Made by a program: the position numbers and the translations under genes. The notes under the pieces were generated by a model that saw nothing but the letters and a program-made list of their open reading frames with translations, had not been told where the DNA came from and searched no databases. This document shows, piece after piece, positions 1 through 7,534 of a stretch of DNA of 64,000 nt; the stretch's first letter is position 1; the number at the start of each line of letters is the position of its first letter. The stretch comes from a virus: the IMG/VR virus record IMGVR_UViG_3300036841_000085, positions 1-64,000 of that record. One strand, 5' to 3'.

Positions 1-9
1 ACTCCGCCG

Positions 10-648
10 TCAGTGCCGGGGGCTCGTCGTGTCCTGGTCAGCCGCGCCACCATCGTCCGCGATCTCTTCGTCAGAGAACCAGCTGGCTGGCGTCATTTCC
101 AGGGCTCGCAGGAACACGCCGCAGGCACCAGCCAGGCGCTGGTAGTCAGACAGGGCTGAGTTGTCAAGCTCGTCGACTCTTTCCTTGAGCATGAACTGAG
201 CGACGCCCAGCATATTCTCCACGCAGCGCTTGGTCAAGTCCCGGTCACCGATGCGGCTGGTCTCCACCTGGCCGCGTGCTCGCCAGCCAGCGGCGAACAT
301 CGCTAGCTGCAGGGTCAGCGTGGTCTTGATCACCACGCCATCCTCACCCATCCAATTCATAAGGAACGGCATGGGCGGATAGGCAGCGTGCTCCAGGCCG
401 GCCGCGTGCGCCTGGATGGTCTGCTCCGGGAAGGTCTCTTCCACGACCCACTCGCTCAATGGCGCGTCGTGGTAGTGATTGAGCAGGACGAATGCCTGGC
501 TGTCGGTCAGCCTGTCGGTGGTCTCGCCGGCGCCATAATAGGGGAAATCGAACTCGGCCTGCACCAGCTGCCTGGCTTCGTCCCAGGTCGCCTGTTGCTG
601 GTCCATGATGTGCTGCACCCTCAGGCGCCGCAACTCTTCGTTGTCCAT
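10..648 (-). CDS. Hypothetical protein, 212 aa
   Basis: I do not recognise this family. The protein is soluble and acidic with no clear metal site, membrane segment or signal peptide. The N-terminus (MDNEELRRLRVQHIM) looks helical and the tail is Asp/Thr-rich. The ATG lies only 7 nt downstream of a TTGACG-N18-TACGCT promoter, so the message is probably leaderless. It is divergent from the left early operon and ends near the window edge, so later genes of its operon may be outside the window. Confidence 0.75.
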   Translation of the reverse strand: MDNEELRRLRVQHIMDQQQATWDEARQLVQAEFDFPYYGAGETTDRLTDSQAFVLLNHYHDAPLSEWVVEETFPEQTIQAHAAGLEHAAYPPMPFLMNWMGEDGVVIKTTLTLQLAMFAAGWRARGQVETSRIGDRDLTKRCVENMLGVAQFMLKERVDELDNSALSDYQRLAGACGVFLRALEMTPASWFSDEEIADDGGAADQDTTSPRH

Positions 649-655
649 GCGTCGG

Positions 656-685
656 AGCGTATCACGCTGATACAGCGAGCGTCAA
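656..685 (-). promoter_or_regulatory. TTGACG-N18-TACGCT promoter for the 10-648 gene
   Basis: The minus strand reads TTGACG, 18 nt, then TACGCT (extended GATACGCT). The same 30-bp geometry recurs at 31803, 48823 and 54605. The predicted start of transcription coincides with the ATG at 648, implying a leaderless message. Confidence 0.7.
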
Positions 686-717
686 GCCGAACGCCGGCGG
701 CGGCACCCCACTCAGGT

Positions 718-782
718 GTTAACGCACTTTAGCAAACTGTTAGCGACCAGTTACCCACCTGGACTGCTCCGTGTGATTTAAT
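718..782 (+). promoter_or_regulatory. Phased-box early promoter 1
   Basis: Boxes GTTAAC (718), TTTAGC (728), GTTAGC (739) and GTTACC (750) sit about one helical turn apart, followed by TGTGATTTAAT at 772-782. The position 18 nt upstream of TTTAAT has no -35 hexamer. It faces the gene at 833 and is one of ten such sites. Confidence 0.75.
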
Positions 783-832
783 TTAGGTGTCGGGCCGAAC
801 AAGACCCGCCAATTGAGACCAGGAGCAATCCA

Positions 833-1771
833 GTGACCACCACCGCCATCGAGCCCACCACCAGCCAGCGAGCCGCCATGAACGCCGCCTACCAGATCGG
901 CGTTCGCCAGAACCGCAAGTTCGAAGCCTCCGACGTGACCAGCAGCCCAGTGCTCACGCAGGCCGCCGTCGCCTTCGCCCAGACCTATCAGGGCGACTTC
1001 GAGTACATGGTCGAAATGCGGGCCGCCGCCAGCCTGGGCTTCTTGACCGCGAACCAGGCCAAGGGCGTCCTGAACTGCCTGATGGCAGAAGCCCGCCGCC
1101 GGATGAACGCCAAGGCCGCCAAGCCAGTAGTGACCGCCGCCCCGGTGGTCGCCGCCAGCACCGACTACGCCAGCGTCCAGAACGGCTTCTACACGGTGGT
1201 GTTCGACGCCGCCCACCCGGACGACCGAATCACCCTCCGCCTGGACAAATGGGAGGATTTCACCGACAAGCGCACCGGCGCGGCCCGCGACGACGTTCGC
1301 AGCGTGAAGTACCTGGCGGGCGCCGACAATGAGGCCGACTACATGTTCGCCGCCGCGATCGATGGCACCAGCGTCCTGTTCCGTGGCCGCTCCTGCGGCC
1401 CGCGAGTCGAGCGAGCCCTGGCCATCCTGGTCCAGAGCAGCGCAGCTGACCGAGCGGTGATGGGCGCCGCCTACGCCTTCCAGAGCAGCCGCTGCTGGCG
1501 CTGCAATCGCCTGCTGACGGTTGAGGATAGCGTGGCTGGCGGCATCGGCCCGAAGTGCGCCGCCAAGATCGGCGCGGCGTACGGCGCCGGGGCTGTCCAG
1601 GCGGCCAAGGAAGCCATGGCTCGCCTGCAGGCGGCCAAGGAGCCCACCACGACGGCGGCCGCTCCGGTGGCCGTCCCGGAGGCCCCGGAGAGCATGGCCA
1701 TCTTCGACCAGGACGGCAAGATGATCAACGAGCGCCGCTACCGCGAACTGTTCGGTGAGGATGCGGCGTAA
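833..1771 (+). CDS. DUF6011-like zinc-ribbon protein, 312 aa
   Basis: The clearest domain is near residues 221-245: CWRC followed by a Leu/Thr stretch and GGIGPKC, the pattern of DUF6011 small zinc domains in actinobacterial and phage proteins. An Ala-rich linker follows (about 255-285), then a short C-terminal block. The middle (about 110-210) looks like a compact mixed alpha/beta region I cannot name. The start is GTG at 833, preceded by AGGAGC, behind phased-box promoter 1. It is the first gene of the left early operon. No enzymatic role is evident. Confidence 0.8.
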   Translation: MTTTAIEPTTSQRAAMNAAYQIGVRQNRKFEASDVTSSPVLTQAAVAFAQTYQGDFEYMVEMRAAASLGFLTANQAKGVLNCLMAEARRRMNAKAAKPVVTAAPVVAASTDYASVQNGFYTVVFDAAHPDDRITLRLDKWEDFTDKRTGAARDDVRSVKYLAGADNEADYMFAAAIDGTSVLFRGRSCGPRVERALAILVQSSAADRAVMGAAYAFQSSRCWRCNRLLTVEDSVAGGIGPKCAAKIGAAYGAGAVQAAKEAMARLQAAKEPTTTAAAPVAVPEAPESMAIFDQDGKMINERRYRELFGEDAA

Positions 1772-1808
1772 GCCGCAGCCCGCCACCAACTGAGAGAGGA
1801 TTCGACCA

Positions 1809-1967
1809 ATGACCCGAGTGACCCAAGCGATGCTGGCAGTCTCCCTGCTGGCATTCACCCTGTCGCCCTTCCGGGCGATCGAGCCAGAGCCCATCCGGGT
1901 CAGTGGCCGAAACCACCCGCACCACCTGGTCGCCGGCGCCCGATTGCCGGCGGCACTCGACCTGTGA
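1809..1967 (+). CDS. Small protein with hydrophobic N-terminus, 52 aa
   Basis: The ATG at 1809 follows AGAGAGGA. Residues 6-19 are hydrophobic (AMLAVSLLAFTLS) after a short basic start, like a signal peptide or small membrane anchor, followed by a polar tail. The TGA stop at 1965-1967 is part of the TGTGATAAAAT promoter of the next unit. Function unknown. Confidence 0.5.
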   Translation: MTRVTQAMLAVSLLAFTLSPFRAIEPEPIRVSGRNHPHHLVAGARLPAALDL

Positions 1968-1973
1968 TAAAAT
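1944..1973 (+). promoter_or_regulatory. TTGCCG-N18-TAAAAT promoter
   Basis: TTGCCG at 1944-1949, an 18-nt spacer, and TAAAAT at 1968-1973 within TGTGATAAAAT. The upstream gene's stop codon is inside the element. AGGAGAAAC follows at about 1984. Confidence 0.65.
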
Positions 1974-1995
1974 CGACGACTGCAGGAGAAACGCG

Positions 1996-2061
1996 ATGAT
2001 ACAAGACAGCGACCCACCGACCTTCCGCCCGCCAACCAGGAGAAACCCATGGCACAACTAA
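1996..2061 (+). CDS. Possible 21-codon leader ORF
   Basis: A well-placed AGGAGAAAC precedes an ATG that opens a 21-codon frame ending 12 nt inside the next gene. The peptide is Pro/Arg-rich. The arrangement suggests translational coupling to the gene at 2049. A similar layout is seen upstream of the dUTPase gene (59001-59063). It could also be a fortuitous frame. Confidence 0.35.
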   Translation: MIQDSDPPTFRPPTRRNPWHN

Positions 2062-2249
2062 GCCCAACAGAGCGCCACCAGGTCGAACAAGCCCTGGGCG
2101 TGCTCGCCAGCGTCAGGAGCGACCTGCTCAACGTTGAAGAGACCCCGGCGTCTACCTTCCGCCACATCGACGCGGTCATCGACGAGATCCGCAAAGCAAC
2201 CAGCCTGGACGATGACCAGGCCGACTACCAGGACGACGAGCCCTTCTGA
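2049..2249 (+). CDS. Hypothetical small acidic protein, 66 aa
   Basis: A small helical protein with an acidic C-terminus (DDDQADYQDDEPF). AGGAGAAACCC lies just before the ATG. It overlaps the next gene by one base (TGATG), so it is translationally coupled to the zinc-ribbon protein that follows. Not recognised. Confidence 0.65.
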   Translation: MAQLSPTERHQVEQALGVLASVRSDLLNVEETPASTFRHIDAVIDEIRKATSLDDDQADYQDDEPF

Positions 2250-2620
2250 TGCTGCTCCACATACCCGACCTGACCGAGTCCAAGTCCTGGGCGTGCCCTG
2301 AATGCTCAGCGACCCAGGACGACGAGCCCGACACCGACACCATCTACGAGTGCGGCAACTGCGGCAACTCATTCTCCCGCGAGCAGAACGAAGGCACCAA
2401 CCTCTGCCCTGACTGCCGCCACCGCGCCGCCACCAGGGAAAAGGGACCTGTCTGCCCGGAGTGCGGCGGTGGCATCATGGAAGAGCAGACCTGCGACGGC
2501 TGCCCGGACTGTGACTGGAAGGGCGAGCCCGACGTGACCGACGCCCAGGCGTACCTCAAGCACTACCTGGAAGAGCACGCCGACGACATCGAAATCACAG
2601 AGGAAAAGGAAGATGCCTAG
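2249..2620 (+). CDS. Multi-zinc-ribbon protein, 123 aa
   Basis: Contains CxxC pairs at CPEC, CGNC, CPDC, CPEC and CPDC across residues 16-90, enough for two or three zinc ribbons, then an acidic helical tail. Proteins like this usually bind nucleic acid or protein partners, but nothing here shows which. It sits in the tightly packed left early operon and overlaps the next gene. Confidence 0.7.
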   Translation: MLLHIPDLTESKSWACPECSATQDDEPDTDTIYECGNCGNSFSREQNEGTNLCPDCRHRAATREKGPVCPECGGGIMEEQTCDGCPDCDWKGEPDVTDAQAYLKHYLEEHADDIEITEEKEDA

Positions 2621-2984
2621 CCAACGCGAAACAGCCACCAGGGTCTACCAGACCCTGCGTGGCGGAGCCCTGGCAGCCGACGCAGCCCCAGGCCAGTACA
2701 CGCCACTGCAGCGAGCCCTGGCGCACGCCCAGGCAGTCGGCGCGGCCAAGGTGCTGCTGGCGCTGTCGGTCGACGGCTCAGCCCACTGGCTGGCCACCGA
2801 GCACCAGGCCGTGGTCAGCCTGAAAGAACGGGTCGAGATCCAGCTGGCCGGCGTCGAACTCGCCCTGGCTGACATGCCACGAGAGGCATCTCCGGAGCCC
2901 ACCGGACGCGTCAAGCCCGGAACCCCTGAATATAGCTTGACGACGGCCAACACGCCAGGAGACGCTCCGGAGGGGCTCTCCTGA
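2613..2984 (+). CDS. Hypothetical protein with repeat-derived C-terminus, 123 aa
   Basis: Residues 1-89 form an Ala-rich, helical region of unknown function. Residues 90-123 (REASPEPTGR to APEGLS) are encoded by a dispersed palindromic element and are Pro/Gly-rich and probably disordered. The stop codon lies in the element's right arm and overlaps the next start (TGATG). The tail looks acquired rather than ancestral. Confidence 0.7.
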   Translation: MPSQRETATRVYQTLRGGALAADAAPGQYTPLQRALAHAQAVGAAKVLLALSVDGSAHWLATEHQAVVSLKERVEIQLAGVELALADMPREASPEPTGRVKPGTPEYSLTTANTPGDAPEGLS

Positions 2985-2993
2985 TGCCTCTCG
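2881..2993. repeat. Dispersed palindromic element, copy 1
   Basis: Outer arms GAGAGGCATC (2881-2890) and GATGCCTCTC (2984-2993) are exact inverted repeats. Inside them are TCCGGAGCCC and CTCCGGAGGGGCTC. It encodes the C-terminus of the 2613 gene and the start of the 2984 gene. Confidence 0.65.
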
Positions 2994-3421
2994 TCCAGAT
3001 CGACCACCTGGAGCCCGCCCAGGCCGAGACCACCGCCATGGCCATGCTGCGGGAAGCCAGCGCCGGCGCCCTGGAAGCAGCCAGCTTGCTGGCCACCCAC
3101 GACAAGGCCGGCTTCCACCAGGCTATGCAAGCGCTGGTCTCCAAGCTACACACCGTCAGCGAATATGGCAAGGTGGCTTTCCTGCGTCCAGACGTGACGC
3201 CCGAGTGGGTGGTGATGGCCTACATCCAGCACTACCCGGTCGGCTACTGGCACCCGCTGTTCACCGTCAGCCACGCGGCGATGGGTATCGACCCACGCAT
3301 CAGCGATGCCCAAATCATGACCGCCCTGACCCAGTTGACCAGCCAGGGCTACCTCAAAATGAGCCACCGTGGTGGTGGCCGAGCCCAGTATCAATGGCAA
3401 GGGAGAAAATATGCCAACTGA
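2984..3421 (+). CDS. Hypothetical protein with possible winged-helix end, 145 aa
   Basis: The N-terminal half is an Ala-rich helical region. The C-terminal part (about 95-145; DAQIMTALTQLTSQGYLKMSH, split by a GGGRAQYQW turn) reads like the recognition helix and wing of a winged-helix fold. That is a guess from pattern alone. ATG overlaps the upstream stop. The next gene starts inside its end. Confidence 0.65.
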   Translation: MPLVQIDHLEPAQAETTAMAMLREASAGALEAASLLATHDKAGFHQAMQALVSKLHTVSEYGKVAFLRPDVTPEWVVMAYIQHYPVGYWHPLFTVSHAAMGIDPRISDAQIMTALTQLTSQGYLKMSHRGGGRAQYQWQGRKYAN

Positions 3422-3911
3422 CCACGACGACTACCGCTCCGGCGAGTGCGCCGGCTGCGGCAACACCATCTGGGAGGGTCAGTTCTACCAGGACGACGCC
3501 GGCCAGCGCTACCATCTGCAGTGCCAGCCTGGGACCACGCCGCCGCCCGTCGAAATCACGGTCGAACAGCTGATGGGCATGGCATTCCCGGCGCCCATCA
3601 AGTGCGCCAACCATTGCGACCACGGCTGCGAGATCCCGCTGCAGCCGGGCGACAACTGGGTCAAGGTGGCGCTGGCCGAAGGCTGGACTGTCATGCGCTG
3701 GACCACCGACCACAACTCCATCGACCCTGGCCACAACGACCACGTTATGGCATTCTGCGACCCTGGCTGCGCCTACACCCACATGCGAGCCCGGATGCTG
3801 ATCGACGATCACTGGCGACCGCTACTCAGTCGGATGGACTGGGACGCCATGGCCAAGGGTGACGAGATCCTGGAAGCCCGCGAGCAGCACACCCACGAGC
3901 ATGGGCACTGA
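3411..3911 (+). CDS. Zinc-finger protein, LIM-like N-terminus, 166 aa
   Basis: Start chosen at the ATG after GGGAGAAAAT. Residues near 10-40 hold CAGC, then a spacer and YHLQC, like half of a LIM finger. Further Cys/His clusters (CANHCDHGC, CDPGC) suggest a second metal site. The C-terminal AREQHTHEHGH is His-rich. No enzymatic motif is visible. It overlaps both neighbours in the operon. Confidence 0.7.
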   Translation: MPTDHDDYRSGECAGCGNTIWEGQFYQDDAGQRYHLQCQPGTTPPPVEITVEQLMGMAFPAPIKCANHCDHGCEIPLQPGDNWVKVALAEGWTVMRWTTDHNSIDPGHNDHVMAFCDPGCAYTHMRARMLIDDHWRPLLSRMDWDAMAKGDEILEAREQHTHEHGH

Positions 3912-4071
3912 CCTGACGCCCGGTCAGCGCCTGGTCTGCCCCGTCTGCAACGCCGCCACCCTAATCAAGTGGCGGCCCAGGCGCCGCACCATACGCTGCC
4001 AGGGCTGCCAGGCCATCATCGCCATGCGTGCCAACGACGACGACCCCGGCCGCGCCGTGAAGATTAACTAA
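3901..4071 (+). CDS. Small zinc-ribbon protein, 56 aa
   Basis: CPVC and CQGC, 22 residues apart and separated by a basic strand (KWRPRRRTIRC), form a classic zinc ribbon. The ATG overlaps the 3' end of the upstream gene. It is the last gene before phased-box promoter 2; the first box begins in its final codons. Confidence 0.65.
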   Translation: MGTDLTPGQRLVCPVCNAATLIKWRPRRRTIRCQGCQAIIAMRANDDDPGRAVKIN

Positions 4072-4119
4072 TTCTTAACACCTGGCTAACCCGCGTTTAC
4101 CCATCCATGTGATTTACTT
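4063..4119 (+). promoter_or_regulatory. Phased-box early promoter 2
   Basis: ATTAAC (4063), CTTAAC (4074), GCTAAC (4085) and GTTTAC (4095), then TGTGATTTACT at 4109-4119. The box grid is shifted about one turn closer to the -10 than in most copies. The ATG at 4125 lies 5 nt past the -10. Confidence 0.7.
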
Positions 4120-4124
4120 TGGGT

Positions 4125-4352
4125 ATGGCAATCAACACCACCACCCGCAACCGAGTCGCCCAGGCCGCCGCTGGCCTGCCCACCCTCCAGGCTTGGATCG
4201 ACGCCGTCAGCGCAATCAGCCCGGAGGCCGCCCAAACCGTCGAAGGCATCTACTGCGGTCGCGATGGCCGGGGCTCGTTCGAGTTCGGCCCGAAGAACTA
4301 CATCGTGGTCGGCTGGCACGACGGCCGCGTCGAGTACTCGTATGTCAGCTGA
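4125..4352 (+). CDS. Hypothetical protein, 75 aa, probably leaderless
   Basis: The chosen ATG (MAINTTT) lies 5 nt downstream of the -10 element, where transcription should start, and no Shine-Dalgarno exists. The C-terminal half is strand-rich (FEFGPKNYIVVGWHDGRVEYSYV). Not recognised. Its stop overlaps the ATG of the next gene. Confidence 0.65.
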   Translation: MAINTTTRNRVAQAAAGLPTLQAWIDAVSAISPEAAQTVEGIYCGRDGRGSFEFGPKNYIVVGWHDGRVEYSYVS

Positions 4353-4551
4353 CCGCCTGGTCCATTGGAGCAGCACCCCGGCGGGTGCCTGCTCCCGTAA
4401 GGATTCCGGCCAGGACGCCCTGGTCGTGAGCCCGCAGATCACCTACCCTGGCGTGGCCGACTGGCCCGGTAACGTGACCTGCCCGACCTGCTGCCGCGTC
4501 ATCCGCCAGGAGCGCCGCGCCAGGAGACAGCCAAGTGTTAACGGTAGTTAA
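4342..4551 (+). CDS. Small Cys-containing protein, 69 aa
   Basis: Begins in the overlap TATGTCAGCTGA with the upstream gene. A CPTCC motif near residue 50 and a Cys and His near the N-terminus could bind one zinc. The last codons run into the first box of promoter 3. Function unknown. Confidence 0.55.
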   Translation: MSADRLVHWSSTPAGACSRKDSGQDALVVSPQITYPGVADWPGNVTCPTCCRVIRQERRARRQPSVNGS

Positions 4552-4601
4552 TCAGATGTTTACTGCCGTTTTACCACTCCAGGCCCACGGTGTGATTTAA
4601 T
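4537..4601 (+). promoter_or_regulatory. Phased-box early promoter 3
   Basis: GTTAAC (4537), GTTAAT (4547), GTTTAC (4558) and GTTTTACC (about 4569), then TGTGATTTAAT at 4591-4601. Box offsets of -54, -44, -33 and -22 match promoters 4, 8, 9 and 10. It drives the gene at 4621. Confidence 0.75.
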
Positions 4602-4620
4602 CGTAGATGGAAAGCGAGAC

Positions 4621-5040
4621 ATGATGACCACGAAGATCGCCAGCGACGGCACCATCCGCCTGGACCTGACCAAGCGCCAGACCACCGAGATTTGGTGCAG
4701 CGAGTACGACACCGCCTACGACCCAGGCTGCAGCGACGAGCACAACCTGCTGGCCGACCAACTCAAGGCCGGCACCGACCTGCCCAATCGCGGCCTGCGA
4801 GTGGCGCTCACGCCCGAGACCCTGCTCTACCTGGCAGAGAACATCCACTACCACATCGACCGCACGGCCAGCAACCTGGGCAGCACCAGCCCCAAGTACG
4901 ACTGGGACAACTGGTCTAGCCTGGGCGCTGACCTGGCCGCCCTAAAGGGGCTCGACCAGCGGGTCAAGCGCATGTGCCGCGAGCTTGGCCTGCGCTACAA
5001 GGTCTGGTCATTCACCAAAGGCATGCACTATGCCGACTAG
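4621..5040 (+). CDS. Hypothetical protein, 139 aa
   Basis: Follows promoter 3 with a short leader containing GAAAGCGAGAC. Residues 60-80 (RVALTPETLLYLAENIHYHID) suggest a helical core. No metal site or known motif. It ends in an overlap with the next ATG. Two adjacent ATGs open the frame; I kept the first. Confidence 0.7.
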   Translation: MMTTKIASDGTIRLDLTKRQTTEIWCSEYDTAYDPGCSDEHNLLADQLKAGTDLPNRGLRVALTPETLLYLAENIHYHIDRTASNLGSTSPKYDWDNWSSLGADLAALKGLDQRVKRMCRELGLRYKVWSFTKGMHYAD

Positions 5041-5362
5041 CTGGCACGAGACCGAGCTACCAGGACACTGGGAATCGGCCCACCACCGCGCCATCCGACG
5101 CAACATGGAGCAGGACATCATCCTGCTCCTGGTCTGGCGCAAGGATGACAAGCCGCTAGGCTCTGAGCACTTCTCTGTCATGCAGTCAGCCAAGAACGCC
5201 CTGGTGGGTCGCGAGTACTATGGCTTTGAGGTCTACCCGGCCGAGAGCGAGCTACGCGACCGAGCCAACGTCTACTGGATGCATGTTTGCCCCAGGCCGA
5301 ACGAAAAGCCGGACTGGGTGCGACCACAACGCAGGAGCGTAACCAATGGACTACCCAACTAA
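5030..5362 (+). CDS. Hypothetical protein, DUF7694-like, 110 aa
   Basis: The segment SVMQSAKNALVGREYYGFEV then YPAESEL and a terminal MHVCP resembles phage and actinobacterial proteins of the DUF7694 type, which have an unknown role. Start at the ATG overlapping the upstream stop. The family match is from memory and moderate. Confidence 0.65.
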   Translation: MPTSWHETELPGHWESAHHRAIRRNMEQDIILLLVWRKDDKPLGSEHFSVMQSAKNALVGREYYGFEVYPAESELRDRANVYWMHVCPRPNEKPDWVRPQRRSVTNGLPN

Positions 5363-5915
5363 CCTGACCAGGGCGACGGCCGAGAACATGCTGGACGACG
5401 CCCAGCCCGGCCAGTACGTCCTGGCCACCTTCCCAGGCCGCGTCTGGATTCACTCCATCCGCCTGGACGCCAAGCAGCTGCCCAGGACCTACTGCGGCGT
5501 GCCTATTGGCGTGATCGGCAAATGGTCCCAGCAAGGATTCGGCACGGCCGACCAGGTAACCTGCGTGACCTGCTCGTCCGGCATCGCCAAGACCGAGCAC
5601 GGCGAGTACATCAAGAGAGGCATTCCGGAGACCAAGGAAAGGCCATCTCGTCCTGCGGCGGTATGCTTCGCCGTCCTGGACGACAGACGTGTTCCGAGTG
5701 CCACCGGACGCCACGTGCCAAATGTGCTCAAGAGCAACTACCACGGCGAGCCAGTCTCGCCATTCTGCACCTGGTGCGGCGCCAGCCTGACCGACCAGGA
5801 GCAGGCCGACGCCCAGGCTACCCGAGCCCTAGACGACTCGACCGTCCTGGTCGTGCGTGACGGCGACGTGGTGGTGACCACCACCGGCGACACCGACGGT
5901 GTTAACGCTGATTAA
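5346..5915 (+). CDS. HCCC zinc-module protein, 189 aa
   Basis: Residues about 37-76 hold the module His, about 12 residues, TYCG, a spacer with Trp, then CVTC. The same arrangement recurs in five other places in this phage. A second CTWC lies near residue 141, and the C-terminus is acidic and strand-rich. The end reaches into the first box of promoter 4. No catalytic signature; probably a small adaptor or nucleic-acid-binding protein. Confidence 0.7.
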   Translation: MDYPTNLTRATAENMLDDAQPGQYVLATFPGRVWIHSIRLDAKQLPRTYCGVPIGVIGKWSQQGFGTADQVTCVTCSSGIAKTEHGEYIKRGIPETKERPSRPAAVCFAVLDDRRVPSATGRHVPNVLKSNYHGEPVSPFCTWCGASLTDQEQADAQATRALDDSTVLVVRDGDVVVTTTGDTDGVNAD

Positions 5916-5965
5916 TCAACTGTTTACAGCCAGGTAACCCACTCCCGCCTCCGGTCTGATTTACT
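5901..5965 (+). promoter_or_regulatory. Phased-box early promoter 4
   Basis: GTTAAC (5901), ATTAAT (5911), GTTTAC (5922) and GGTAAC (5933), then TCTGATTTACT at 5955-5965. The ATG of the next gene is 6 nt past the -10, so it is probably leaderless. Confidence 0.72.
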
Positions 5966-5971
5966 TACGTC

Positions 5972-6160
5972 ATGGCACAGCCCACCACCGCCGCTCAGAA
6001 GCCCTGCTTCTACGGCCACCCCACTCATGCGGCGGATTACCGCCTCACCTATCGGCTCGCCGGGGCGAGCACCAATACCAACTACTACCTGTGCGCGGAG
6101 CACCGCCCATCGTTCAGCCAGGACAACCTGGTCAAGGTCACGGCTCTTCGGAGCCGCTGA
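5972..6160 (+). CDS. Hypothetical small protein, 62 aa, probably leaderless
   Basis: ATG at the predicted transcription start of promoter 4. Cys and His residues (CFYGHPTH, then LCAEHRP) could form one CCHH-like zinc site. Not recognised. Confidence 0.6.
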   Translation: MAQPTTAAQKPCFYGHPTHAADYRLTYRLAGASTNTNYYLCAEHRPSFSQDNLVKVTALRSR

Positions 6161-6165
6161 CCCAC

Positions 6166-6195
6166 TTGTGGGCTGAGCGATCCGTCTGATAAACT
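6166..6195 (+). promoter_or_regulatory. TTGTGG-N18-TAAACT promoter
   Basis: TTGTGG at 6166-6171, 18 nt, TAAACT at 6190-6195 within TCTGATAAACT, then TAGGAGAAAC and ATG at 6215. Same geometry as 1944 and 7490. Confidence 0.68.
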
Positions 6196-6214
6196 CACCG
6201 TAGGAGAAACACCG

Positions 6215-7219
6215 ATGTCACCCACGATCGTCAAAGATCCGAAGCGCGAACAGTGCCAGCTATGTGGCAAAGAGGTCGCGCTGTTGCCCAACGGCAAGCT
6301 GCGCTATCATAGCTGCCAGCCGCAGCCATTACCCGAGAAGGAGGCCGAACCAGTGGCCGCAGCATCCACACCCGTACCCACCGATCAGCCGGTCCCGCCC
6401 GAGCCCGACGACGACGACCAACCAGAGGCACCCGACGCCCCAGGCGCCGGCGAAGAGAGCCAGGACGACGACCCGGACGCCGGCGAAGAGTCGCAGGACG
6501 ACGAGTCGGGCGAAGAGAGCCAGGAGCCAGCCGAAGAGGAAATCACCCTGGCAGGCCGCACCGTAGAGGATGCCGCCCCGGCCAAGCCAAAGGCCGAGCG
6601 CAAACCCAAGGAGCCCAAGGTGCCGACCGAGCCCAAGGTGCCTGAGTCAGTGCTCAAGGCTCGCGCCGAGCGGCAGGCCATGATCGACCGCGCCAAGCCC
6701 ATGACCAAGCTGAACGGCACCGGCGACAACGTGCGGGTCACCCTGCACATGTACGACCCGGAGGCCGACCGCACGCTCTGTGGCGCCGTGGTGCCTGGCA
6801 ACGAAGAGGCACAGCATGCCCAGGGCTGGTACCTGGACGGAGCGCCGGTCAGCAAGGAACAGGCCGACGCCGCCACCAGCTGCAACACCTGCCAGGCACG
6901 CATGGCCAAGCTGAATGCAGGTGGCTCGATCCGCCGCCGCGTGGCCAGGAAGCCAGGCGATGTGGAGATCGGTACGCCGGTGGTCAAGGGCAGCAAGGAT
7001 GGCACCGGCCAGGTTCACCTGACCAACGCCGCGTCCAGCAATCCAGTGCGCACGTTGTGCGGCGCCATCATCGGCACCGAGCAGGACGGCTGGATCCCGG
7101 CCGAAGATCCTGGCGTGGAAGTGGGCTGCCCGACCTGCCGCGCCAGGGAAGCCAAGATAGTGGCCGCCCAAGAGACCGACGCGGCCGTCGCGGAGGCCAG
7201 CGAAGCCGCCGCAGCTTAG
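6215..7219 (+). CDS. Protein with N-terminal zinc site, acidic repeats and two HCCC modules, 334 aa
   Basis: Starts with an N-terminal CQLC zinc knuckle (residues 10-13), then a long disordered Pro/Glu/Asp region with repeated GEESQ units (about 70-115), a Lys/Pro linker, and two copies of the HCCC module (RTLCGA to CNTC at about 188-230, RTLCGA to CPTC at about 281-310). The duplicated module is related to those at 5346, 48958, 49684 and 52012. Its own N18 promoter and a strong AGGAGAAAC set the start. The role is unknown; the shape suggests a scaffold. Confidence 0.75.
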   Translation: MSPTIVKDPKREQCQLCGKEVALLPNGKLRYHSCQPQPLPEKEAEPVAAASTPVPTDQPVPPEPDDDDQPEAPDAPGAGEESQDDDPDAGEESQDDESGEESQEPAEEEITLAGRTVEDAAPAKPKAERKPKEPKVPTEPKVPESVLKARAERQAMIDRAKPMTKLNGTGDNVRVTLHMYDPEADRTLCGAVVPGNEEAQHAQGWYLDGAPVSKEQADAATSCNTCQARMAKLNAGGSIRRRVARKPGDVEIGTPVVKGSKDGTGQVHLTNAASSNPVRTLCGAIIGTEQDGWIPAEDPGVEVGCPTCRAREAKIVAAQETDAAVAEASEAAAA

Positions 7220-7241
7220 TCTGATCGTCTCTCGCTTCCGC

Positions 7242-7281
7242 CCACGGCCCGCCCAGGACTGGTCATCCAGGCGGGCCGTGG
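7242..7281 (+). terminator. 12-bp perfect hairpin after the 6215 gene
   Basis: CCACGGCCCGCC (7242-7253) pairs exactly with GGCGGGCCGTGG (7270-7281) across a 16-nt loop, 22 bp after the stop. There is no T-run, so it is a candidate terminator or RNA-stabilising hairpin. Confidence 0.5.
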
Positions 7282-7303
7282 TGTGCCCTGGAGACCTGCA
7301 CTC

Positions 7304-7513
7304 ATGCCAGAGCCACACCCGCTCGTCCTGGCTGCCTGCCAACGCTGCGGCCTGGTCATCCACCTGTTCACGTCGAGTCCGCTAGTTGACCTGGGCTGGG
7401 CATTCAGCGAATGGTACGGCTGGCGCTGCCCGCCATGCATGGCACTGATCGACGACTCGCCGCCGCGTCACCCTCTCGGACGCCCACGCTTGCATCGCGG
7501 TACATCGATCTGA
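7304..7513 (+). CDS. Small zinc-ribbon protein, 69 aa
   Basis: CQRC and CPPC are separated by a hydrophobic, Trp-rich stretch, giving a four-Cys zinc site. Start chosen at MPEPHPL. The TGA stop is embedded in the next promoter (TCTGATAAACT). Function unknown. Confidence 0.6.
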   Translation: MPEPHPLVLAACQRCGLVIHLFTSSPLVDLGWAFSEWYGWRCPPCMALIDDSPPRHPLGRPRLHRGTSI

Positions 7514-7519
7514 TAAACT
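7490..7519 (+). promoter_or_regulatory. TTGCAT-N18-TAAACT promoter
   Basis: TTGCAT at 7490-7495, 18 nt, TAAACT at 7514-7519. The upstream stop codon lies inside TCTGATAAACT. It drives the HNH gene at 7535 with CCGGAGAAGC as a binding site. Confidence 0.65.
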
Positions 7520-7534
7520 GAACTCCGGAGAAGC

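Noticed and set aside
740-2194. Long minus-strand open frame of 484 codons opposite the early genes
   Set aside because: Antisense shadow of high-GC genes. The plus-strand proteins carry the DUF6011 motif, promoters and ribosome sites.
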